This document shows positions 1 through 6,234 of a DNA stretch of 10,450 bases, piece after piece (within the stretch, counting starts at the first letter, position 1; the number at the start of each line of letters is the position of its first letter). The notes under the pieces are model-generated. The model saw nothing but the letters and a program-made list of their open reading frames with translations. It was not told the origin of the DNA and made no database searches. The stretch is from Acidimicrobiaceae bacterium (GTDB lineage: Bacteria; Actinomycetota; Acidimicrobiia; Acidimicrobiales; MedAcidi-G1). The stretch spans positions 1 to 10,450 of the forward strand of contig DPMC01000233.1 in NCBI GenBank assembly GCA_003541675.1, given 5' to 3'. The translations under genes were made by a program, and so were the position numbers.

Positions 1-618
1 GAGCAGTTAGGGGCCGTTGAGCGACTGGCTGACGACAGCGGCTACCGGATCGGCCCGTCGGTGGTCACCATGGCGGCCAGTGTGGATACGACCCAAAGCC
101 TCCTGGCCGTGGCTCAGCCGACCATGCAGGAACTGGTCGACCTGGTGGCCGAGGCGGTAGGTCTGTCCATCCCGGCGGGATACGACGTCCACTACATCGG
201 TCAGATCGACTGCGCGAACCCCGTCCAGGTCCGGGACTGGACGGGGGTCAGCCTGCCCATGCACATTGTCCCCTCGGGCATGGTCGTCCTCGCCCACTGG
301 CCCGATGAGGCCGTTGACCGCTACCTGAACCGCAATCTCGACCGGTACACGCCGAGATCGGTCACCATGCCGGACCGGATCCGAGCCCGTCTCGACGAGG
401 TCCGCGAGACTGGGATCTTCTGGATGGAGGAGGAGTTCTCCGAGGGCATCAACTCGGTGGCCGCGCCGTTGTTCAACCAGGCCGGCGCCGTGGTGGGTGC
501 CCTGCACAGTCACGGACCGAGCTACCGGTTCCCCGACAAGACGTTGAAAGACATCGTGGCAGACCGGGTGCGTTGGGCAGCCGACGAGATCTCGTCCGCC
601 CTTGGCTACGTGGCTTGA
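1..618 (+). CDS. IclR-family transcriptional regulator, 5'-truncated by the window edge
   Basis: The reading frame is open from base 1, so the true start lies left of the window and the visible 205 residues are the C-terminal part. Residues 1-20 (ending GYRIGPS) look like the end of the winged helix-turn-helix, where IclR proteins carry a G-Y-x-L/I-G-x motif. The rest matches the IclR effector-binding domain: MHIVPSGMVVLA at about 87-98, then EEEFSEGINSVAAPLFN at about 143-159, then a GALHSHGP strand at about 166-173, and a C-terminal helix ending AADEISSALGY. IclR proteins are dimeric repressors or activators that bind small carboxylates. The gene converges on the SDR with a 37-nt gap. It is a candidate regulator of the nearby betaine/carnitine genes, but its effector cannot be read here. 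A GTG at 61 is in frame, but using it would cut off the wing motif, so I reject it as the start. Confidence 0.9.
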   Translation, partial: EQLGAVERLADDSGYRIGPSVVTMAASVDTTQSLLAVAQPTMQELVDLVAEAVGLSIPAGYDVHYIGQIDCANPVQVRDWTGVSLPMHIVPSGMVVLAHWPDEAVDRYLNRNLDRYTPRSVTMPDRIRARLDEVRETGIFWMEEEFSEGINSVAAPLFNQAGAVVGALHSHGPSYRFPDKTLKDIVADRVRWAADEISSALGYVA

Positions 619-630
619 TTCCGGTTCCGG

Positions 631-667
631 TGGAGGCAGGACCAGCGGCCTGACTTCAGGTCCTCCA
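631..667. terminator. Possible bidirectional stem-loop between convergent genes
   Basis: AGGACC (638-643) pairs with GGTCCT (659-664) around a 15-nt loop. An alternative pairing, TGGAGG (631-636) with CCTCCA (662-667), extends the stem if CAGG is bulged out. The position, across the 3' ends of the IclR gene and the SDR, fits a shared terminator. There is no T-tract and the SDR stop codon lies in the loop, so this is only a weak call. Confidence 0.3.
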
Positions 668-1501
668 GGTGGTTCGCAGCGTCTCGAGGCCACCGTCCAC
701 CGAGATGGTCTGACCGTTGACGAACCGGGCGGCCGGCGACGCCAGAAACACGGCCATGGCCGCGATGTCCCGTCCCTCGACGAAGGTCCGCATCGAGACC
801 TGCTTCTCGTAGGCGGCCCGCAGGTCGGCGGCTGATTCACCGGTGGCGGCCGCCTCGGCATCGATCACCCGCACCATCCGGTCGCCGTCCACCGAGCCGG
901 GACACAGCACGTTCACTCGGATCCCAAACTCGCCCACTTCCATGGCCAGCGTGTCGCCCAGTCCGATGATGGCGTACTTGGATGCTGCGTACGGCGAACG
1001 CATCGGGAAGCCGGTGATCCCCGCGGTCGACGAGGTCAACAGGATCGATCCGCCTCCGGTGGACCGCATGGCTGGGACGGCCCGGCGGCAGCAGAGGAAG
1101 GCGCTGCGCACGTTGACGGCCATGGTCTGATCCCAACCCTCGGCGTCGAGGTCCTCGATCGGTCCGGTGGGGCCGGCGATACCCACGTTGGCGCACAGTA
1201 CGTCCAGCCCGCCCAGACCGCCGGCGTCGGCCGGGGCTAGCACTGTGGCGAAAAGCTCGTCTACTCCGGCGGGATCGGAGACGTCCACGCCGCTGAAGCC
1301 ACAACCCTCGGGTTGGCCGCCTCGGGAAGCGGGCAGGTCGGCCACGTGCACCCGGGCGCCCGCATCGCTGAAGGCCTCGGCCATGGCCCGTCCTATACCT
1401 GAGGCACCCCCGGTGATCAGCACGCGCTGCGGATCTGTTGCTGGTGGTCTGGTTGACCGCGGTTCGGTCGCCGGTGGATTGGTCGCCTGTGGTTCGGCCA
1501 T
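656..1501 (-). CDS. SDR family NAD(P)-dependent oxidoreductase
   Basis: A classical short-chain dehydrogenase of 281 residues. Visible motifs are the Rossmann glycine motif GGASGIG (31-37), an Asp at 55 after the second strand (typical of NAD rather than NADP use), CANVG (103-107, a variant of the usual NAG), the structural Asn 130, the catalytic Ser 158, and Tyr 171 with Lys 175 in YAASK. The C-terminal PGSVDG (201-206) and FVNGQTISVDGG (260-271) are typical. The substrate is not evident. Products of this family oxidise or reduce secondary alcohols; in this context, acetoacetate/3-hydroxybutyrate or a carnitine-related hydroxyl are possibilities, not conclusions. The ATG at 1501 is preceded by GAAAGG. 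The first 25 residues are a Pro/Thr-rich extension, absent from typical SDRs, that contains an internal 10-residue duplication. A GTG at codon 27 would leave too little of the first strand. The gene is divergent from the dimethylglycine operon and could share its control region. Confidence 0.9.
   Translation of the reverse strand: MAEPQATNPPATEPRSTRPPATDPQRVLITGGASGIGRAMAEAFSDAGARVHVADLPASRGGQPEGCGFSGVDVSDPAGVDELFATVLAPADAGGLGGLDVLCANVGIAGPTGPIEDLDAEGWDQTMAVNVRSAFLCCRRAVPAMRSTGGGSILLTSSTAGITGFPMRSPYAASKYAIIGLGDTLAMEVGEFGIRVNVLCPGSVDGDRMVRVIDAEAAATGESAADLRAAYEKQVSMRTFVEGRDIAAMAVFLASPAARFVNGQTISVDGGLETLRTTWRT
1427..1486 (-). repeat. Two-copy 30-bp repeat encoding a Pro/Thr-rich N-terminal extension
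   Basis: Residues 6-15 (ATNPPATEPR) and 16-25 (STRPPATDPQ) of the SDR are an imperfect tandem duplication, so the coding DNA is two 30-bp units. The segment lies before the first beta strand of the Rossmann fold and is probably disordered. Confidence 0.6.
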
Positions 1502-1566
1502 GGGCCTTTCGACTCTCTTCCGATGGCATCTGTCTCGGGCGCGGAAGTTACTCCCCTGATAAGTGT

Positions 1567-1583
1567 CCTGACGGTACGTCAGG
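1567..1583. promoter_or_regulatory. 17-bp palindrome, candidate operator
   Basis: CCTGACG and CGTCAGG are perfect inverted 7-bp arms around a 3-bp GTA centre. The site lies in the 245-bp divergent gap between the SDR (start at 1501) and the dimethylglycine operon (start at 1747), 66 bp from the SDR start and 164 bp from the other. A GGTACG direct repeat at 1573 and 1582 overlaps it. Size and symmetry suit a dimeric repressor, and the IclR protein at 1-618 is the nearest candidate. I could not identify confident -10/-35 elements beside it. Confidence 0.45.
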
Positions 1584-1732
1584 TACGAACGATTTAGCGG
1601 TGCCCGATTGTCAGCATCATCCGGAGGGGGTGGGTACGCTTCCGGCGCCTCGCGGCGACCGCTGTCGGGCATCCCATCAACCGCCCCCGGTCGGACCCAC
1701 CCTCGTGGTCGAGCCGCCCCGGGCCGTGTCGC

Positions 1733-1737
1733 AGGAG
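1733..1737 (+). promoter_or_regulatory. Ribosome binding site deciding the dehydrogenase start
   Basis: AGGAG lies 9 nt before the ATG at 1747. The reading frame is open for a further 103 codons upstream, to a possible ATG at 1438, but this site plus the beginning of the FAD-binding fold right after residue 9 selects 1747. Confidence 0.75.
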
Positions 1738-1746
1738 AACAACCGA

Positions 1747-4266
1747 ATGAGTGATTTCCCGACTCGCGCCAATGTCGTCGTGATCGGTGCCGGCATTGTC
1801 GGTAACTGTCTCGTCGGCCATCTGGCCCGCCTCGGCTGGACCGACCTGGTCCTGCTGGAAAAGGGCCCGTTGCCCAATCCTGGAGGTTCGACTGGCCACG
1901 CGTCGAACTTCATCTTCCCGGTCGACCACAACAAGGAGATGGCCCTGCTCGGCGAGCAGAGCGCCAACCAGTACCGGGACATGCAGATGTCGGTCGACTC
2001 CGGCGGCATAGAGGTGGCCCGCACTCAGGCTCGCATGGACGAGCTCACCCGCCGCATGACCTCGGCCAAGGCGTGGGGCATCGAGGCCCACATGCTGACC
2101 CCCTCCCAGGTCAAGGAACTCGTCCCGTTCATCAACGAGGACGTCATCCTCGGTGGGTTCCACTGTCCGACGGTGTCGGTCGTGGACTCGCTCGAGACGG
2201 GTACCACCATGCGCCGTGAGGCCATCGAGAAGGCCGGCTGCCAGGTGTTCGCGAATACCGAGGTGCTCGACATCGAGACCGCCGAAGGCGCCGGCGGGAT
2301 CACCACCGTTGCGGCCGTGGTGACCGACAAGGGCACCATCGAGGCCGACTACGTGGTCGTGGCTTGTGGCGTGTGGTCCAACCGCATCGCCAACATGGCT
2401 GGCGCCACCATCCCGCTGGTCCCTGCCGTCCACCAGATGGCCGACGTAGGCCCCATGGACATCCTCGCCGAGACCAACAACGAGATCGGCTACCCGGTCG
2501 TCCGGGACATGGACACCTTCTGCTATGAGCGGCAGTCGTCGGGTTCCATGGAGGTCGGCTCTTACGGCCACCGGGCGATCCTCCACCACCCGGATGAGAT
2601 TCCGTCCAACGCCGAGGCAGCGCTGTCGCCGACGGAGATGCCGTTCACGCCGGACGACTTCGACGACCAGATGGAGACGGCCATTGAGCTAATGGACATG
2701 CTGGGCGACGCCGAGATCAAGTACGCCATCAACGGTCTACTCTCGCTGACACCGGACACCATGCCCTGCCTAGGTGAGACCACCGAGGTGCGCAACCTCT
2801 GGTCAGCCGCCGCCGTGTGGGTCAAGGAGGGTCCGGGCATGGCCCAGGTCGTCGCCGAGTGGATGACCCATGGCTACCCCCGAGTGATCGACGTCCACGG
2901 TGCCGACGTCGCCCGCTTCTACGACCAGGAGCGCTCCGACGAGCACATCTGGTCCCGGGCCGACGAGCACTTCATCAAGACCTACGGGATCGTCCACCCG
3001 GCCGAGCAGTGGGAGGGGCGCCGAAACCTCGAGGTCGGCCCGTACTTCTCGCGCCAGCAGGACCTCGACGCCACCTTCTTCCAGGCCCGGACCTGGGAGC
3101 GTCCGCAGTGGTACGGCGCCAACGCCGACCTCGTCGAGCGCTACGGCTTGGCTGAGCGCGAGGTCGAGTGGGACAACCGATGGTGGAGCCCCATCACCAC
3201 CGGAGAGCACCTCAACATGCGTGAGCACTGTGGTGTGGTCGACCTGAGCTCGTTCCAGATCTACGAACTCGACGGCCCCGGAGCCATTGAGTATGCCGAG
3301 CGTCTGGCCGTCAACAAGGTCGACGTGGCCGTGGGTCGGTCGATCTACACCCCGTGGCTGACCCCCGATGGTGGTTTCCACTCCGACCTCACGATGATGC
3401 GTCTTGGTGAGGACCGGATGCGGATCGTGACCGGCGTGTTCGACGGTGGCCGCGACGAGTTCTGGACCCGTCGCCACATGCCGACCGACGGCTCGGTGAC
3501 GTTCACCAACATCACCCGGCAGCTCACCACGCTCGGCCTGTGGGGCCCCAACGCTCCGGCCGTGCTGTTTCAGTTGACCGGTCAGGACCTCAGTCAGGAC
3601 GGCTCCCCCTACGGCTCGATCATCGATGCCGAGGTGGCCGGCCTACCCGTCCAGCTGTTCCGCATCTCCTACGTCGGTGACACCGGCTGGGAGATTTACA
3701 CGGCGTGGGAGAACGGCCCCGCACTTTGGGACGCGCTCATGGAGGCCGGCGCCGACCTAGGCATCCGCCCGACCGGTGGTGGCGTGTACGGCTCGTCAGG
3801 TCGTCTCGAAAAGGGCTACCGCCTGATGGGTGCCGAACTGGAGAGCGAATACAACCCGCTGGAAGCCGGTCTGGCCCGACCGAAGCTCAAGGCCGCCGAC
3901 TTCATCGGACGTGACGCCTACCACGCAGCCCGCGAGGCTGGTGATCCCGAGGTGTCGATGTGCACCCTGACCGTCGAGGACCAGACCGACGGCCAGGGCC
4001 GGTCGCGACACATGATGGGCGGCAACGAGCCCATCCTGGATGCCGACGGCGGCCGCATCGTCGACAGCCACGGCCGAGTTAGCCGGGCCACCTCGGCGGG
4101 TTACGGCCCATCGGTCGGAAAGCACCTGTTGATGTCGTACCTGCCGCGGGAGCTCGCCGTGGCCGGCACCGACCTACAGGTCATGTACATGAACGAGCTG
4201 TACCCGGTGAAGGTGGCCTCCACTGGGGCGGTGTTCGATCCGGACGACACGCGACTGAAGGGTTGA
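1747..4266 (+). CDS. Dimethylglycine/sarcosine dehydrogenase-like flavoprotein with folate-binding GcvT half
   Basis: A two-domain, 839-residue enzyme. Residues 9-375 form a D-amino-acid-oxidase-type FAD domain with GAGIVG (14-19) and the ribose-binding Glu 38. Residues 375-430 are the linker domain and 430-839 a GcvT-like tetrahydrofolate domain with its C-terminal barrel. His 51 in GSTGH sits where dimethylglycine dehydrogenases and the Arthrobacter globiformis dimethylglycine oxidase attach FAD covalently. His 229 (VHQ) and Tyr 260 (CYER) match the active-site His/Tyr of that oxidase, and Asp 547 (HSDLTM) matches the folate-site Asp. From memory the whole protein aligns with the Arthrobacter enzyme without large gaps. 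The family oxidatively demethylates N-methylglycines and gives methylene-tetrahydrofolate in the second domain. The ETF genes downstream suggest electrons go to ETF rather than O2, so dehydrogenase is more likely than oxidase. Dimethylglycine is the preferred substrate guess; sarcosine is the main alternative. Confidence 0.9.
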   Translation: MSDFPTRANVVVIGAGIVGNCLVGHLARLGWTDLVLLEKGPLPNPGGSTGHASNFIFPVDHNKEMALLGEQSANQYRDMQMSVDSGGIEVARTQARMDELTRRMTSAKAWGIEAHMLTPSQVKELVPFINEDVILGGFHCPTVSVVDSLETGTTMRREAIEKAGCQVFANTEVLDIETAEGAGGITTVAAVVTDKGTIEADYVVVACGVWSNRIANMAGATIPLVPAVHQMADVGPMDILAETNNEIGYPVVRDMDTFCYERQSSGSMEVGSYGHRAILHHPDEIPSNAEAALSPTEMPFTPDDFDDQMETAIELMDMLGDAEIKYAINGLLSLTPDTMPCLGETTEVRNLWSAAAVWVKEGPGMAQVVAEWMTHGYPRVIDVHGADVARFYDQERSDEHIWSRADEHFIKTYGIVHPAEQWEGRRNLEVGPYFSRQQDLDATFFQARTWERPQWYGANADLVERYGLAEREVEWDNRWWSPITTGEHLNMREHCGVVDLSSFQIYELDGPGAIEYAERLAVNKVDVAVGRSIYTPWLTPDGGFHSDLTMMRLGEDRMRIVTGVFDGGRDEFWTRRHMPTDGSVTFTNITRQLTTLGLWGPNAPAVLFQLTGQDLSQDGSPYGSIIDAEVAGLPVQLFRISYVGDTGWEIYTAWENGPALWDALMEAGADLGIRPTGGGVYGSSGRLEKGYRLMGAELESEYNPLEAGLARPKLKAADFIGRDAYHAAREAGDPEVSMCTLTVEDQTDGQGRSRHMMGGNEPILDADGGRIVDSHGRVSRATSAGYGPSVGKHLLMSYLPRELAVAGTDLQVMYMNELYPVKVASTGAVFDPDDTRLKG

Positions 4267-4276
4267 TCCGACGACC

Positions 4277-5056
4277 ATGAGGATCCTCGTCTGCGTTAAA
4301 CGCGTACCGGCTCCCGGGGCACGCATCAACGTGACCGCCGACGGTCAAACCGTCGACGCCGCCCATCTGGGCTTCACCACTAGCCCGCACGAGGAGTGCG
4401 CGGTGGAGGAAGCCGTCCAGCTGACCGAGGCCCACGGGGGCGAGGTCACCGTCATGACCCTTGGCCCGGCGGAGGCCGAGGAGCAGCTGCGCTACGCGGC
4501 CAGCGTCGGCGCCCACCACTTCGTGCTGATCCCGATCAACGACGTCGACTGGGACCCGCAACGCACCGCGTTGGCTCTGACCGAGGCCATTGCCGCGGTA
4601 GAGGAGACCAACGGTGCATTCGACCTGATCCTGTTTGGGAACGAGTCGGCCGACGCCGGTGGCTTCCAGGTCGGGGTGCGGGTGGCCAACCACCTTGGAC
4701 GTCCCATCGTGAACGGCATCAAGGGAATCGAGATTGGTGGGGAACTGGACGAGGGCGTGGCCGCGGCCCGTCGGGAGATCGACGGCGGCTTTGAGGTCTA
4801 CAACGTGCCTATGCCGGCGGTGTTGGGTGTCAAGGAGGGGATCAACCTCCCGCGGTATCCGACCATGAAGGGCCGTCTGGCTTCCAAGAAGGCCGTGGTG
4901 GACACCGACGAGCGGATCGTCGAGGCCGGTGGACAGGTGCGGTTGCGCCTCCACCGCCCGGTGGAGCAGATCAGCGAGACGGTGATCTTGGGAACTGGCC
5001 CGGAGGCCGCCCCGGCGGTCGTGGACCTGCTCGAGGAACTTGGGGTGCTGTCATGA
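4277..5056 (+). CDS. etfB: Electron transfer flavoprotein, beta subunit
   Basis: 259 residues, the normal length of EtfB. It starts MRILVCVKRVP and carries GNESADAGGFQVG at about 121-133 and the EtfB signature NLPRYPTMKGRLASKK at about 190-205, where the Arg-Tyr and Lys-Lys residues are conserved. EtfB binds AMP and forms a heterodimer with EtfA, accepting electrons from flavin dehydrogenases. The gene starts 10 nt after the dehydrogenase stop and has no clear ribosome binding site of its own, so it is probably translationally coupled. It is followed by etfA with a 4-nt overlap. This arrangement suggests an ETF dedicated to the N-methylglycine dehydrogenase rather than, or in addition to, the fatty-acid oxidation ETF. 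Confidence 0.95.
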   Translation: MRILVCVKRVPAPGARINVTADGQTVDAAHLGFTTSPHEECAVEEAVQLTEAHGGEVTVMTLGPAEAEEQLRYAASVGAHHFVLIPINDVDWDPQRTALALTEAIAAVEETNGAFDLILFGNESADAGGFQVGVRVANHLGRPIVNGIKGIEIGGELDEGVAAARREIDGGFEVYNVPMPAVLGVKEGINLPRYPTMKGRLASKKAVVDTDERIVEAGGQVRLRLHRPVEQISETVILGTGPEAAPAVVDLLEELGVLS

Positions 5057-6036
5057 GCCTGCTCGTCATCTGCGACCACGATCGCGGCACCCTGTCGGAC
5101 GCCTCGCTGGAGGCACTCACCTTCGGGCGCCCCCTGGCGGTGGCGGCCGGTCTCGAGATGGCCGCGGTGGTCATCGGCGAGGGCGCCGATTCCGCAGCAG
5201 CCGGTCTAGGCGCGTATGGCGCGTCGACCGTGCATGTCGCATCTCATCCGTTGTTGACCGACTTCGGCCCCGAGGCCTGGGGCGAGACGGTGGTCCAACT
5301 GGTACGAGGCACCGGGGCCACTGCGGTGCTGGCCTGCGGCACCGATCGGGGCAACGAGGTGGTGGCCCAGGTAGCCGCCCGCCTAGATCAGCCGTTCGTG
5401 GCCAACTGCCGAACCGTCGACCCGACGGGCGATGGCTCCGGGAACTGGACCATGACCCGCGTCCAGTGGGGCGGTTCGCTACTCGAGGACGCCGCCCTTA
5501 CCGCCGAGATCCACCTGGTGACAGTGGCCCATCACTCAGTGGAGGGGGTCGCCGCTGAGGCACCGGCTTCCGGCACCATGGTGTCGTTCGTCCCCGAACT
5601 CGATGATGCGTTGGCCCGCACCGTGGTAGCCGATCGGGTCGTCCTGACTAGGGGCATCACCCTGTCCACCGCACCGGTGGTGGTAGGTGGCGGCCGTGGC
5701 GTGGGGTCGGCCGAGGCGTTCGCTCCGTTAGAAGAACTGGCCGGCGAGCTCGGCGGCGTGGTGGGTTGTTCCCGTGCCGTCACGAACAACGGCTGGCGGC
5801 CCCACAGCGATCAGGTCGGACAGACCGGCACCCGGATCGCCCCGGAGATCTACATCGCCAGCGGCATCTCGGGCGCCATCCAGCACTGGGTGGGCGCCAT
5901 GGCGGCCAAGAACATCCTGGCCATCAACACCGACGGTGAGGCCAACATGGTCACCCGGGCCGGGCATGCGGTAATCGGCGACCTGCACCAGGTCATTCCG
6001 GCCATTACCGAAGAAGTTCGACGTCGCCGAGGTTGA
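5053..6036 (+). CDS. etfA: Electron transfer flavoprotein, alpha subunit
   Basis: 327 residues, typical for EtfA. The N-terminal half is the ETF alpha/beta fold. The C-terminal FAD domain shows VVVGGGRGVGS (209-219), SRAVTNNGW (240-248) followed by a Gln-Val-Gly-Gln-Thr-Gly run (254-259), and the signature SGISGAIQH (270-278) with AINTD (290-294), all FAD contacts in known EtfA proteins. The heterodimer passes electrons to ETF-quinone oxidoreductase at the membrane, which is not in this window. The start is fixed by the ATGA overlap with etfB. It is the last gene of the operon; a hairpin follows 23 nt after the stop. Confidence 0.95.
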   Translation: MSLLVICDHDRGTLSDASLEALTFGRPLAVAAGLEMAAVVIGEGADSAAAGLGAYGASTVHVASHPLLTDFGPEAWGETVVQLVRGTGATAVLACGTDRGNEVVAQVAARLDQPFVANCRTVDPTGDGSGNWTMTRVQWGGSLLEDAALTAEIHLVTVAHHSVEGVAAEAPASGTMVSFVPELDDALARTVVADRVVLTRGITLSTAPVVVGGGRGVGSAEAFAPLEELAGELGGVVGCSRAVTNNGWRPHSDQVGQTGTRIAPEIYIASGISGAIQHWVGAMAAKNILAINTDGEANMVTRAGHAVIGDLHQVIPAITEEVRRRRG

Positions 6037-6234
6037 GCGTCGGGCCGGTCATCGAAATGATGGTCAACTCAGCCACAGACTGAGTCGACCATCCACACGG
6101 CGTCGGCCCGATCCGGGTCGCCGAGACCCACCGGCGTTAACCGTCGACCGGAAACTGCAGCACCGCCCGTTGTGCATGTGCCCCGGTCACGGGTTGGTCG
6201 CCTCGTGTCGGAGTCGACGGACGTCGATCACCGG
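6037..6234. other. Convergent intergenic gap
   Basis: 198 bp between the 3' ends of etfA and the DUF1015 gene. Apart from the hairpin at 6059-6093 and a short CCCG/CGGG dyad at 6107-6117, I see no gene or RNA here. Confidence 0.6.
6059..6093. terminator. Bidirectional terminator-like hairpin
   Basis: A 14-bp stem (6059-6072 with 6080-6093) closes a 7-nt loop CCACAGA. The only flaw is an A-C mismatch at 6066/6086 on the plus transcript, which becomes a G-U pair in the minus transcript. It lies between the convergent etfA and DUF1015 genes. No run of T follows on either side, so it would be a non-canonical terminator or an mRNA 3'-end protecting stem. Confidence 0.6.

Larger units (their letters stand above)
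1502..1746. other. Divergent intergenic control region
   Basis: This 245-bp gap separates two divergent transcription units and holds the 17-bp palindrome near its left side. The stretch from about 1600 to 1710 has interleaved complementary segments: TGCCCGA (1601-1607) with TCGGGCA (1665-1671), and GGGTGGGT (1628-1635) with ACCCACCC (1695-1702). They could fold in the leader of the dimethylglycine operon, but GC-rich sequence of this length gives such pairs by chance. No known riboswitch core, including that of the glycine riboswitch, was recognised. Confidence 0.5.

Noticed and set aside
61..618. A complete 185-residue protein starting at GTG 61
   Set aside because: The frame is open to base 1 and the preceding 20 residues continue the IclR winged-helix motif, so the gene starts outside the window.
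649..660. CCTGA-CT-TCAGG palindrome overlapping the SDR stop codon, resembling the arms of the 1567-1583 site
   Set aside because: Arms are only 5 bp, the spacing differs, and it is at the 3' end of two genes where an operator is unlikely.
1502..1672. Longer SDR start at 1672
   Set aside because: The extra 57 residues are basic and Pro-rich with no SDR similarity and would cover the control region and the palindrome; the ATG at 1501 has a ribosome site.
1438..1746. In-frame upstream extension of the dimethylglycine dehydrogenase by 103 codons
   Set aside because: The extension has no family resemblance, overlaps the 5' end of the SDR gene on the other strand, and a good AGGAG site precedes the ATG at 1747 where the FAD-binding fold begins.
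1502..1746. Glycine riboswitch before the dimethylglycine operon
   Set aside because: I could not find the conserved core of the glycine aptamer; only generic GC-rich complementarity is present.
1594..2589. Long open frame on the minus strand under the dehydrogenase gene
   Set aside because: Antisense shadow in GC-rich coding DNA; its His/Val/Asp-rich composition matches no family and the opposite strand encodes a recognised enzyme.
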